From: Chryseobacterium sp. Leaf180
Lineage (GTDB): Bacteria > Bacteroidota > Bacteroidia > Flavobacteriales > Weeksellaceae
Reading direction: 5' to 3'
DNA: 64,000 nt
Assembly: GCF_001424585.1 (NCBI RefSeq)
Contig: NZ_LMPJ01000001.1
Span: forward strand, 1,056,450-1,120,449
Position 1 is the first letter of the stretch. Every line of letters starts with the position of its first letter. The notes beneath the pieces are model-generated. The model was not told the origin of the DNA, did no database searches, and worked only from the letters and a program-made list of their open reading frames with translations. This document shows positions 1 to 8,033 of this stretch, one piece after another. Made by a program: the position numbers and the translations under genes.

Positions 1-630
1 AAACTGATCCTTCGGCATCCTGGAAAGCTGGCTGTTGATCAGGTAATCTGTTGTATCAGTGTACGGGATCTCACCATAGATCTGGTACATATAAAAATAA
101 AGCAGCGAACGGACAAACAAAGCTTCCCCCGTTATCCTGTCTTTTGAAGCCTGCGACAGAGAAGCAGATTTCCGTACGCCTTTAATAATACTGTTGGCTG
201 CGTAAATATGCTGATACGCATTCGTCCATACATTCGAGACCACTGAGTTCGTCGCAATCTGCTGATTCAGGAATATATCCACGATACCATTACTTCCTGG
301 AGGATAGACACTACCAATATCATCCGTATAGATTCCCAACAAAAGGCCCATGCCATCCGCACCTCCGGAAAGCAGCGAATTATTCCACAAATTGGCATAC
401 ATTCCGGCCAGTGCCGCTTCGGCCGTCTGCTCATCCTCAAATACCAGTTCCGTCGGAAGCTGGTTATTCGGAAAGTCCGTCTCAATCCACTTCTCACAGG
501 AAACCGGAACAACCACAGCTGCGAGTGCCATTCCCAGAACCATCAACTTCAGTACTGATTTACGGCTGATCACCGGACTTTTAAAAAAGCCCATCTTTAT
601 GATTTTAGTATATATAGTATCTATTTTCAT
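1..630 (-). CDS. SusD/RagB-family nutrient-binding lipoprotein, partial (C-terminus off left edge)
   Basis: Outer-membrane surface lipoprotein that delivers a polymer or oligomer to the SusC-type channel encoded just upstream. The first ATG is at 630. A second in-frame ATG at 594 gives a better signal peptide: basic start, hydrophobic core, then VPVSC with the lipobox cysteine. The mature part shows typical SusD features: a TELVFEDEQTAEAALAGMYA helix, then an AYQHIYAANSII segment and a GEALFVRSLLYFYMYQIYGE helix (TPR-like helices). About 210 codons are visible; SusD proteins are usually 450-600 residues, so most of the C-terminal half is missing. It follows the susC gene by 18 bases (54 if the 594 start is used), on the same strand, as in most sus-like operons. 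Substrate unknown. Confidence 0.9.
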   Translation of the reverse strand, partial: MKIDTIYTKIIKMGFFKSPVISRKSVLKLMVLGMALAAVVVPVSCEKWIETDFPNNQLPTELVFEDEQTAEAALAGMYANLWNNSLLSGGADGMGLLLGIYTDDIGSVYPPGSNGIVDIFLNQQIATNSVVSNVWTNAYQHIYAANSIIKGVRKSASLSQASKDRITGEALFVRSLLYFYMYQIYGEIPYTDTTDYLINSQLSRMPKDQF

Positions 631-648
631 CTCTAAATAAGTATTGTG

Positions 649-3480
649 TTAAAAAGTAAGCTGGAATCCCATCGAATAGGTTTTAAGCGGAGGAAGATAA
701 CCGGTCAGCAGAAACTCAGGATCAAGCCCAAAGTAATTGGTAAACGTCAGCAGGTTCTGTCCCTGCACATACAGCATCGCCTCCCTGATTCCAAACTTCT
801 GGACAGGAATGCTGTAATTGATCTGTACATTCTTCAGCCTGATAAAAGAGGCATCCCCAACTGCAGCCGTTGAATTCTGAAACAGACTGTGCAGCGTATT
901 CTTCTGCGCATTGCTTCCCGAACTGTACTGCATATAAGCTGCGTCAGTATTTGTCGGTGACCATGCATCCAGAACCTCCACCGGCTGATTGGTAATATTA
1001 CCGGGAATCAACATCTGCCTGTTGTAATTGTAATTTCTCTGCTTGACAAACTGAAAAAGAAAGGATGCCGACCACTGCTTGTACTGAAGGTTATTCGACC
1101 AGCCGCCAAAAAAGTTCACCCCGATCTTTTCGATCACCTGATTGTCATCGGGCGATGTCAGCCTTCCGTCACTATTAAAATCCTTAAACTTATACAACCC
1201 TGTCGCCGGGTCAACCCCCTCAAACTGGTACACTTTTACCAAAGACGTCGGATACCCGATCACAAACTGGTTAGTATACGTAGATCCTGCAAGACCCGGA
1301 AATTCCAGCAGCTTATTCCTCGGAACTGTCAGGTTAAAGGAAGTACTGTATTTCAAAGCTGCAGATTTAAGCACCTGCAAGGAAGTCTCAAACTCCCAAC
1401 CCGTGTTCTGAACTTTTGCAGGTAGATTCGACTGGATGCTGGAAAACCCTGTCGTCGCAGGAAGCGGAATTCCGACCAGCTGATTCGACGATGTATTATC
1501 ATAATACGCTACCGTCATGCTGATCCTGTTCTTCAGTAACGAAAGATCAATAGCTGCCTCTTTCTTCACCGTCTTCTCCCAGCTGAAATTCGGATTGTAC
1601 AGACGCGAAGGCGACAGCCCGGTAATACCGTTATAGATATTCGATGTCACACTGAACGTATTCAGGTACTGATAGTCCCCGATCCGGTCACTGCCTGTAG
1701 TCCCATAGCTCCCGCGAAGTTTCGCGAAACTCAGCCATGAAAGATCCTTCAGCCATTTCTCTTCCGAAAAAAGCCAGGCCGCGCCCACCGCCCCGAAGTT
1801 CCCGAAACGGTTATCGGGTCCGAACCTGCTCGAACCGTCCCTCCTTCCGGTCAGGTTGATAATATATCTTTTCTTATACTGATAGTTCAGCCTTGCAAAA
1901 GCAGCGGTGTAGTAATACTGGTTTTTAACCTGGTCAGACACCACCTTCGTTTTCGCAGCTCCCAGATTCTCAATCAGGGCATTGCTCTCAAAACCGATTC
2001 CCTGAATCGAACCCTGCCGCGTCTCAGACTGTTGCAACGTCGTTCCGATCAGCATATCAAAACGGTGGTTGTTCCAACCGTAATCCGCTGCGATCTGTGG
2101 TTCCAGCAAATACGAAAAAGTCGTGCTGTTGTTTCTTGAAGAATTGGAATTCGCACTCGTCAGCCCGGACGCCGGATTAAACATCGTATGAGGCTTCAGG
2201 CTCAGCTCCTCAAAATTCTGATACGTAATTCCACCATTCAGTTTCACTGAAAGAAACGGAAACAATTTATAGGTAACATTCGTCCCACTGTTGATAAAGA
2301 CCGTACTGTTCAGGTATTCACTTTTAAACCCGGCCACGGGATTCGTGAACGTATTGTTTTCCCAGTTGATATTCGCGGCAGCATCATACAGTGCCGGGGC
2401 ATTCGGGCTGAGCGTAAGGCTCCTTTTCGTCAGGTCCTCATTCTGAACATTGTTGTCCTGAAAAGAAAATGAATTGCTCATATTCAGATCCAGTTTCTTA
2501 TCCGGACTCCTGAAAGTAAAGTTCCCTGTAATATTATTGGTCTTATACATAAAATCAGCCGGAAAAACCGTCGCCTGCTCCTGATGACCATAGGATATAA
2601 GATACGAGGCATTATCAGATCCACCGCTCACCGAAAGCTGCACCACAGAAGCATCCGAAGTCCTTCCGATCAGTTCCTTTTGCCAGTCCGTATACCGGTT
2701 CTGATCCCAAGAATTCAGATCATAAGCAATCGCAGGAATTGTGGTGATCCCGTCATTCTGATACGCGGTCTTTCTCATAGCAAGATACTGCTGCGTATCC
2801 ATCATCTGAAGACGGTTCGCCACAGAACTTAAAGCATACGACGAATTGATCTTAAAATCCGTTCTCCCCTTCCTTCCTTTCTTCGTCGTCACAATCACCA
2901 CCCCGTTCGCACCTCTACTTCCGTAAATAGCCGTAGCATCGGCATCCTTTAGTATCTCGAAACTCTCAATATCATTATGATTAATTGAATTAAGCGGATT
3001 GATGGACGAAAACGGAAGAATCGTTGCCGTATAAAGGGAAGGCGTTTCGGCACCGATCGGAACCCCGTCAATAATATACAAAGGCTCATTCCCCTCACGA
3101 CGAATACTGTTCTTCCCGCGGATCTGGATATCAAACCCACCACCCGGAACCCCCGAGTTCTGGATAATAGAAACACCCGCCATCCTTCCCTGTGCGGAAG
3201 ACAGCACATTCGTCACCGGCTGATTCTCAATATCCTTCGCAGAGATCTTCGCGATACTCCCCGTACGCTCCTTATCCCGAACCTTATAGTATCCCGCATT
3301 CAATACCACCTCCTCAATGGCATTGGTCTTAACCGTGTCCCTCGCAATAGCCGTACTGTCTGTAGCAGTAGCAGTAACTCTGCCGCTATTCTTCCTGATC
3401 TGCGCTTGAAGTGAACCGCAGAAAGCGGTTAACACCAAAGCAAGACCCATACTTCCTATAGCAGTATAGGATTTTTTCAT
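649..3480 (-). CDS. SusC/RagA-family TonB-linked outer-membrane protein (short form)
   Basis: TonB-dependent outer-membrane channel for large nutrients, partner of the SusD-like lipoprotein that follows. 943 residues. Signal peptide (residues 1-26, ending SLQAQ), then a plug domain from about residue 53 (IEEVVLNAGYYKVRDKERTG) with the SusC hallmark LYIIDGVPIG at 134-143 and NHNDIESFEILKDADATAIY after it, then a long beta-barrel ending in the aromatic tail SMGFQLTF. Most SusC proteins carry a carboxypeptidase-like regulatory domain of about 80 residues between signal peptide and plug; here only a short Ser/Thr-rich linker is present. GC content is clearly higher by eye than in the rest of the window. 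Substrate cannot be told from sequence. Confidence 0.93.
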   Translation of the reverse strand: MKKSYTAIGSMGLALVLTAFCGSLQAQIRKNSGRVTATATDSTAIARDTVKTNAIEEVVLNAGYYKVRDKERTGSIAKISAKDIENQPVTNVLSSAQGRMAGVSIIQNSGVPGGGFDIQIRGKNSIRREGNEPLYIIDGVPIGAETPSLYTATILPFSSINPLNSINHNDIESFEILKDADATAIYGSRGANGVVIVTTKKGRKGRTDFKINSSYALSSVANRLQMMDTQQYLAMRKTAYQNDGITTIPAIAYDLNSWDQNRYTDWQKELIGRTSDASVVQLSVSGGSDNASYLISYGHQEQATVFPADFMYKTNNITGNFTFRSPDKKLDLNMSNSFSFQDNNVQNEDLTKRSLTLSPNAPALYDAAANINWENNTFTNPVAGFKSEYLNSTVFINSGTNVTYKLFPFLSVKLNGGITYQNFEELSLKPHTMFNPASGLTSANSNSSRNNSTTFSYLLEPQIAADYGWNNHRFDMLIGTTLQQSETRQGSIQGIGFESNALIENLGAAKTKVVSDQVKNQYYYTAAFARLNYQYKKRYIINLTGRRDGSSRFGPDNRFGNFGAVGAAWLFSEEKWLKDLSWLSFAKLRGSYGTTGSDRIGDYQYLNTFSVTSNIYNGITGLSPSRLYNPNFSWEKTVKKEAAIDLSLLKNRISMTVAYYDNTSSNQLVGIPLPATTGFSSIQSNLPAKVQNTGWEFETSLQVLKSAALKYSTSFNLTVPRNKLLEFPGLAGSTYTNQFVIGYPTSLVKVYQFEGVDPATGLYKFKDFNSDGRLTSPDDNQVIEKIGVNFFGGWSNNLQYKQWSASFLFQFVKQRNYNYNRQMLIPGNITNQPVEVLDAWSPTNTDAAYMQYSSGSNAQKNTLHSLFQNSTAAVGDASFIRLKNVQINYSIPVQKFGIREAMLYVQGQNLLTFTNYFGLDPEFLLTGYLPPLKTYSMGFQLTF

Positions 3481-3519
3481 AGTTTTGTAAAGTTTTAATT
3501 AAACGATTTCAACAGAACT

Positions 3520-3562
3520 GCTCTTTCCCAAGTGTCCAAACTAAGGGGAAAGGGCTTTTTTT
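3520..3562 (+). terminator. Terminator-like hairpin in the susC leader, reading on the + strand
   Basis: 10-bp stem GCTCTTTCCC (3520-3529) with GGGAAAGGGC (3546-3555), one G-T pair, 16-base loop, then seven T on the plus strand. It lies 40-80 bases upstream of the susC start codon, which is on the minus strand. As a terminator it works only for plus-strand transcription; in the susC transcript the same hairpin would be a structured 5' leader. Confidence 0.5.
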
Positions 3563-3635
3563 CTGATCAAAACCCAAATGATTCCATTTCTCTTCTATTT
3601 TATTCCAACTCTATTTATTTTTTAGGCTATAAAAA

Positions 3636-3659
3636 TGTCAGGCTGAGCCTGCCGAAGCC
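3636..3659. repeat. REP-like palindromic unit
   Basis: Contains the 11-base palindrome AGGCTGAGCCT within TGTCAGGCTGAGCCTGCCG. This motif resembles widespread CAGGCTGAGCCTG-type intergenic repeats. Only one copy is in the window, so it is called a repeat by resemblance and not by copy number. Confidence 0.4.
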
Positions 3660-3934
3660 ATTACTACCGAATTCATGTATCTGAAAACAAAACTTTCCTG
3701 AATGCCTCCCGGCCAAAAAAATGACATAGAAAACCCAGATCGATAACCAGAAGGCACCGGAAAGCCATTAAAATATGAATGAAATGGTCAAGCAAAAAGC
3801 TTATTAAAAAGCCGCAATAGGTTGTACACCCTACTGTATCATATCAAGATACTCTATGTGGTGAAGCAGGCTTAGATGAAAGAAGAATAATCGAACAACA
3901 TAAAAACAAAACGGCATGGAACTCTACATTATCC

Positions 3935-4041
3935 GATCTGAGGCACTGGTATACCTAACGTACAGATAAGAGAGCCCACGCCGCGGTCGTGAGCTTCAGT
4001 ACTTATCATCTTGTACGTTAAAAATTACCAGTTTTCAGATC
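3935..4041. repeat. 107-bp imperfect palindrome (structured DNA/RNA or remnant mobile element)
   Basis: Matching arm segments in nested order: GATCTGA with TCAGATC (outermost), ACTGGTA with TACCAGT, TAACGTACA with TGTACGTTA, and GCCCACG with CGTGAGC (one mismatch) around a central CCGCGGT. The arms are interrupted by small bulges. Such an element could be a miniature inverted-repeat element, an insertion-sequence relic or a structured RNA. No transposase gene is present and no flanking target duplication was recognised. Confidence 0.6.
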
Positions 4042-4185
4042 AAGATTCTAAGCAATAGCTTCTATATTTCTTTGAAGTATCGCAAAGTTACATTTCTGTA
4101 ACTCGTTTTACAAATATAATAAAAATACTCACAACTCGGATTTAAGTCCGAATTATTTTATAGAATATGAGTTTTATTTGTTTAC

Positions 4186-4407
4186 ATGAAAGTTGCAAAT
4201 AGAAAGATTGTTGAATTTATAAGGGATAAATGGGTCATTCCTATGAACAATAATAGCCAATTTGCAACGGAAAATAATATTGATGAAAAGACTGTAAGAC
4301 AAATTCGAGAGGACAAAGATTATCAAATTAGCTTGACAACTATAATGAGAATATGTGAGGCTAAAGACATTGCATTATCTGATTTTTTTTTTAAAGTTGG
4401 AATCTAA
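4186..4407 (+). CDS. Small XRE-like helix-turn-helix protein
   Basis: 73 residues made almost entirely of a helix-turn-helix: QFATENNIDEKTVRQIRED followed by ISLTTIMRICEAKDIALSDFF, the usual layout of a Cro/CI-type DNA-binding domain (recognition helix, then the helix that reads 'which regulators are active at which age'). It is probably a transcription factor. The inverted repeat around 4135-4152 upstream could be its own operator, which is an inference. It is followed by a strong hairpin terminator. AT-rich like the island to its right, and it sits at the island's left boundary. Confidence 0.7.
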   Translation: MKVANRKIVEFIRDKWVIPMNNNSQFATENNIDEKTVRQIREDKDYQISLTTIMRICEAKDIALSDFFFKVGI

Positions 4408-4469
4408 AATATTTTTGGTCTGAGCAACCGATTCTAGATAAAAATATGATGAAATAAATAAATCGTATT

Positions 4470-4507
4470 GAAAAAGCAGTCCTGACTATTGTCAGGACTG
4501 CTTTTTC
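4470..4507. terminator. Bidirectional terminator
   Basis: Perfect 17-bp stem GAAAAAGCAGTCCTGAC / GTCAGGACTGCTTTTTC with loop TATT and T/A tracts on both sides. It ends the HTH gene on the plus strand and could also stop minus-strand transcripts from the immunity-like gene. Confidence 0.85.
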
Positions 4508-4696
4508 ATCTGTAAACATGGCACATTTCAAAATATAATTTTTAAGTTGTAGAAATTGGAGATTATAATTTTTTTGTAGAAAAACTATTAGTATGTTTTT
4601 AACAGATAACTTAATTAAGGAGGAATAGCCCTTATCCACTTATAAATTATTTAACGACTATTTCAAAAAGTTTAATGCATTTATCTTGCTAATTTT

Positions 4697-5050
4697 TTAA
4701 CTCATAAATGTTTTCCAATCATTCATCAGATCAATAAGTTCCTGCAAAGGCATCTTAAAACTTTGATTATATTTATTTCCTGCCAAAAAATAAACTACAT
4801 TATTCTCAATATCAAGACTACCATTACCATATCCAATATCCCAATTGTTACCTAAAGGTGCTATAATTTCTTCCCAGCTTTTTGCTCCATTTTTTACATT
4901 TTCTAAATCATCTAATACTTCTTGTATATCGTCTATGAAACGGAATTGACCAACAAAATGACTTAATAAAATATATTTATCATCTGTAGATTTTACAGCT
5001 TTAATATCTTCATTATTTAACCCTTTACTACTAAATATTACTTTATCCAT
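4697..5050 (-). CDS. Putative immunity protein for the adjacent EndoU toxin remnant
   Basis: 117 residues, acidic (e.g. FIDDIQEVLDDLENVK, LGNNWDIGYGNGSLDIENN), no signal peptide or membrane segment. I do not recognise the family. It starts 4 bases after the stop codon of a broken EndoU-type toxin C-terminus on the same strand, which is the usual toxin-immunity layout of polymorphic toxin loci, so an immunity role is inferred from position and composition. Its reading frame is intact although the toxin is not, so it may be an orphan immunity gene protecting against toxins from relatives. Confidence 0.55.
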   Translation of the reverse strand: MDKVIFSSKGLNNEDIKAVKSTDDKYILLSHFVGQFRFIDDIQEVLDDLENVKNGAKSWEEIIAPLGNNWDIGYGNGSLDIENNVVYFLAGNKYNQSFKMPLQELIDLMNDWKTFMS

Positions 5051-5054
5051 TTTT

Positions 5055-5522
5055 TTAATTTTTAAAAATTATATATGCAGTTTGAATTTCTCTTGTATTC
5101 TTATCAATGAAAAACTCTATTTCAATTCCATTCTTAGTCATTCCTTGAAATTTATTTCCATCAGAAAAAGTAATATTTTCGCTAGCTTCTTTTACTATAC
5201 GTTTTATTTTTTCTAAGTCCCATTGTTTTGGAAAAAAAGTGTGTTTATCTTTCTTTATTGTAAACTCTCCCAGCTCTTCTATCCTATATTATATTTTTGA
5301 AATTAATACTTTCTCACCAGTAGGTAAAAATTTGACCGCTATATGTTCATAAATCTCTATCAGATTTTTATTAAAATTATTCAACATATGCATTCCCCCT
5401 TTAGCCTTTATTAGGGCTTGATAGGGTGGTTTTACTGCTGTTTTTAATCTGCCTTTTCCCAATAAATACTCTTATTCCTCCAAAATTCTTGTAGGATTGC
5501 TCTCTTCAACACCATTAATCAT
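5055..5522 (-). pseudogene. Broken C-terminal part of a polymorphic toxin with EndoU-type RNase domain
   Basis: One continuous minus-strand frame of 156 codons broken by two in-frame TAA stops. Its last 70 codons read HTFFPKQWDLEKIKRIVKEA, then DGNKFQGMTKNGIEIEFFID and TAYIIF. This matches the pattern of bacterial EndoU nucleases (FFPK-W, a helix, G-x-x-x-G-x-T-x-x-G-x-x-I, terminal AYP-like strand). Upstream in the same frame is KGGMHMLNNF, which fits the first conserved histidine region. A separate short frame (ending TGKLLYADDL, 5525-5599) continues upstream after a frameshift and looks like part of the same toxin. No delivery domain remains. Confidence 0.7.
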
Positions 5523-5623
5523 TATTATAAATCATCTGCATAAAGAAGTTTTCCTGTGATTTTGTCTTTTGCTATATTTATTAATCTACCGTCCCTCATA
5601 GAAGATATTTATGCTTTAGTCTG

Positions 5624-6223
5624 TTATCCAAGTATTCTTTTTACAAATGTTTTATGGTCTTCAATTCTATGGTTTCGCTTTTTTGCAACGGCTTTTAACT
5701 CTACAGTAAAATCACTTACTGGATCCCAATCATTATATGTTTTTTTCTTAATGCCATATTTTTGAGAGAGGCCATTCGACAGTTTGTTTGCAATTAGTCC
5801 AAATTGGCAGTAATAAAATTTTCTTTCATCAAACCAATCTTGATAATCTGGTGGAAATGCTATGTTGTTGCTCGCGCTGATCATTCGATTTCCATCCTCA
5901 ATTTCACTTGGAAATGATAAAATTTCGAACATTAAATTATGATCGATGCTTTTCCAATCGATATCCTCAGGATATTTTGGTACAGGTGGACTTATAACTT
6001 GAGGTTCAAGACAGCCTTCTGACGATCTCTGTCCTTCAAACAAACCATCATCTTTAATTACACTTGCACAGTCCTCCATGTATTTGTCTAATATACATAC
6101 CAATCTAATCGCTAAATATCGAGCGCTTTTATTAGTTTCTTTTTTGCTTGTCCAGTATGATTGCATCCATGAAAGGCTCGATCCTATCAGTACACCTAGT
6201 AATCCAAAAATTGCTTCAGTCAT
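5624..6223 (-). CDS. Membrane-anchored protein of unknown function
   Basis: 199 residues. One N-terminal transmembrane helix (about residues 4-20, IFGLLGVLIGSSLSWM) followed by a Lys-rich segment and a soluble cytoplasmic domain. The soluble part is helical with a Pro-rich stretch near residues 80-95. No catalytic motif is recognised and I cannot assign a family. It is transcribed away from the Gabija-like pair and lies between it and the toxin remnant, so it may be island cargo or an accessory factor. AT-rich, like its neighbours. Confidence 0.65.
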   Translation of the reverse strand: MTEAIFGLLGVLIGSSLSWMQSYWTSKKETNKSARYLAIRLVCILDKYMEDCASVIKDDGLFEGQRSSEGCLEPQVISPPVPKYPEDIDWKSIDHNLMFEILSFPSEIEDGNRMISASNNIAFPPDYQDWFDERKFYYCQFGLIANKLSNGLSQKYGIKKKTYNDWDPVSDFTVELKAVAKKRNHRIEDHKTFVKRILG

Positions 6224-6386
6224 TAGTTTTAATTGAAATCAAAAGACAATTTACGAGTTTATTAAAATATGTGAAAAAAAAATTATTGACATATTAACCT
6301 ATTATTCAGTCTACATAAAATTAGTAACTTAGAATCGTCCTATTTTAAAACATCAGAGCATGAACTAATAACCGAGAACTTAATTT

Positions 6387-8033
6387 ATGTATATAAACAA
6401 AGTAATTATTTCTAATTTTAAATCGTACCGTAAACCATTTTGCCTAGAACTGGAAAAAGGGCTTAACATATTGGTTGGTAATAATGAGACAGGAAAGTCA
6501 ACGATACTGGAGGCTATACATTTGGCTCTTTCAGGACTGTCAAATGGAAGATATTTTATTAATGATTTGTCAGAATATTTTTTTAATTACGAATCTGTGC
6601 AGGAGTACTTGCTAAGCTTAGGCTCTTCTTCTCCTTTACCACCACCAGAGATTAGCATTGAAATATTTTTTGCAGGTGACGAGTTTCCTCTTTTTGAAGG
6701 AAATGGGAATAGTACTAAAATAAATGGATGTGGTATTAATTTTAAGATAGAGTTGGCTGAAAAATATCGAGGAGAATATAATGAATATATTTCCTTGGGT
6801 AACATATCAGCACTTCCAATTGAATTTTACGAAGTCAACTGGACGACCTTTGCCAGAGAATCTATAACTCCGAGAAAAATTCCAGTCAAATCGGCTATGA
6901 TAGATTCTACCTCCAACAGATATCGGAATGGATCGGATGTCTATATATCCCATATACTACGAAACCATCTTGAAGAGAAAGATAAGAATGGTTTAACTCA
7001 AGCTCACCGTAGGTTGCAAACGGAGTTTGTCAAGGACGACTCGGTAAAAAAAGTAAACAACATTATTAGTTCAGTAGTCATTGATGGTGCAACAGAGAAG
7101 CGTCTAAAACTGACTATTGATCTTTCATCAAGGGACGCATGGGAATCTAGCTTTCTTACATCAGTAGAAGAGATACCATTCCATCACATTGGGAAAGGAG
7201 AGCAGGCTGTAATAAAGACTAAGCTTGCGTTGGAGCACAAAAAATCAAAAGAAGCAAATATTCTACTAATTGAGGAACCAGAGAACCACTTGTCTCACTC
7301 AAAATTAAATAAGCTTATAAAAGATATCCACGACAAATGTATTGATAAGCAGATTCTCATTTCCACACACAGCAGCTTTGTTGCCAACAAACTTGGGCTT
7401 GAAAAACTAGTGATCATTGAAAACAAGATTCCGCTTAGGCTAAAAAATTTAAAAGGAGATACACAGGAGTTTTTTGAAAAACTTCCAGGTTATGATACGC
7501 TTAGGTTAATATTATGTAAAAAAGCTATACTAGTTGAAGGAGATTGCGATGAGCTTTTGGTACAACGTGCGTACATGGATAAATATAATGGAAGGTTACC
7601 TATCGAAGACCAGATCGACGTGATTTCTGTCGGTACTAGCTTTTTACGTTTTTTACAGATTGCATACAAAATAGAAAAACCGGTCTGTGTCGTTACGGAT
7701 TCTGATGGAGATGTAAGTGCTTTAGAGTTAAAATATGCCGATTATTTAGGTAGTAATGCTAAGTCGTACATAAAAATCTGTTACGATGATTTTATTGATT
7801 CAGGAGAACTTATTTTAGCAAATAAAAAACCATTTAATTATAATACACTCGAACCAAAATTTTTGAAAGTAAACGGGACTAAAAAGATCAATAAAATTTT
7901 AGTGTCAAATAAAAGTGAGGATGAATTACATCTTTACATGAAAGGTAACAAGACCAGCTGTGCGTTAAAGATTTTTGAAACTAAAGAGCAACTAAAATTT
8001 CCAAAATACATTCTAGATGCAATCGAAAAATAA
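6387..8033 (+). CDS. OLD-family ATPase-TOPRIM nuclease, GajA-like
   Basis: 548 residues. N-terminal ABC/SMC-type ATPase: Walker A GNNETGKST at 31-39, signature-like GKGEQAVIKTKLAL, Walker B LLIEEPENHLS near 293-303, and switch histidine in ISTHSS near 324. C-terminal TOPRIM nuclease domain: glutamate in LVEGDCDE near 382 and the DxD in VTDSDGD near 436. This is the class 2 OLD architecture, which in the Gabija anti-phage system forms GajA. Its stop codon overlaps the start of a UvrD-like helicase gene by 17 bases, the normal Gabija order. GajA is known to cut DNA when cellular nucleotides fall. Length fits the family (about 550-600). Confidence 0.85.
   Translation: MYINKVIISNFKSYRKPFCLELEKGLNILVGNNETGKSTILEAIHLALSGLSNGRYFINDLSEYFFNYESVQEYLLSLGSSSPLPPPEISIEIFFAGDEFPLFEGNGNSTKINGCGINFKIELAEKYRGEYNEYISLGNISALPIEFYEVNWTTFARESITPRKIPVKSAMIDSTSNRYRNGSDVYISHILRNHLEEKDKNGLTQAHRRLQTEFVKDDSVKKVNNIISSVVIDGATEKRLKLTIDLSSRDAWESSFLTSVEEIPFHHIGKGEQAVIKTKLALEHKKSKEANILLIEEPENHLSHSKLNKLIKDIHDKCIDKQILISTHSSFVANKLGLEKLVIIENKIPLRLKNLKGDTQEFFEKLPGYDTLRLILCKKAILVEGDCDELLVQRAYMDKYNGRLPIEDQIDVISVGTSFLRFLQIAYKIEKPVCVVTDSDGDVSALELKYADYLGSNAKSYIKICYDDFIDSGELILANKKPFNYNTLEPKFLKVNGTKKINKILVSNKSEDELHLYMKGNKTSCALKIFETKEQLKFPKYILDAIEK

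Larger units (their letters stand above)
3481..4185. other. Gene-free stretch with three palindromic structures
   Basis: About 700 bases with no convincing coding region on either strand. It contains a terminator-like hairpin (3520-3562), a REP-like palindrome (3636-3659) and a large imperfect palindrome (3935-4041). The last 100 bases are the AT-rich upstream region of the small HTH gene and include the inverted repeat ACTCGGATTTAAGTCCGA near 4135-4152. The remainder (3660-3930) shows nothing I recognise. This stretch marks the change from the GC-richer susCD pair to the AT-rich island. Confidence 0.6.

Noticed and set aside
646..873. 75-codon plus-strand frame inside the susC gene
   Set aside because: It is an antisense shadow of a clearly coding minus-strand frame; the same reasoning applies to other shadows over long genes.
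3935..4041. Retron or other RT-associated RNA
   Set aside because: The palindrome is large, but no reverse transcriptase gene lies nearby and the nested arms do not match an msr-msd layout.
4391..4639. 82-codon minus-strand frame
   Set aside because: It overlaps the perfect hairpin terminator at 4470-4507 and the end of the HTH gene; composition is not coding-like.
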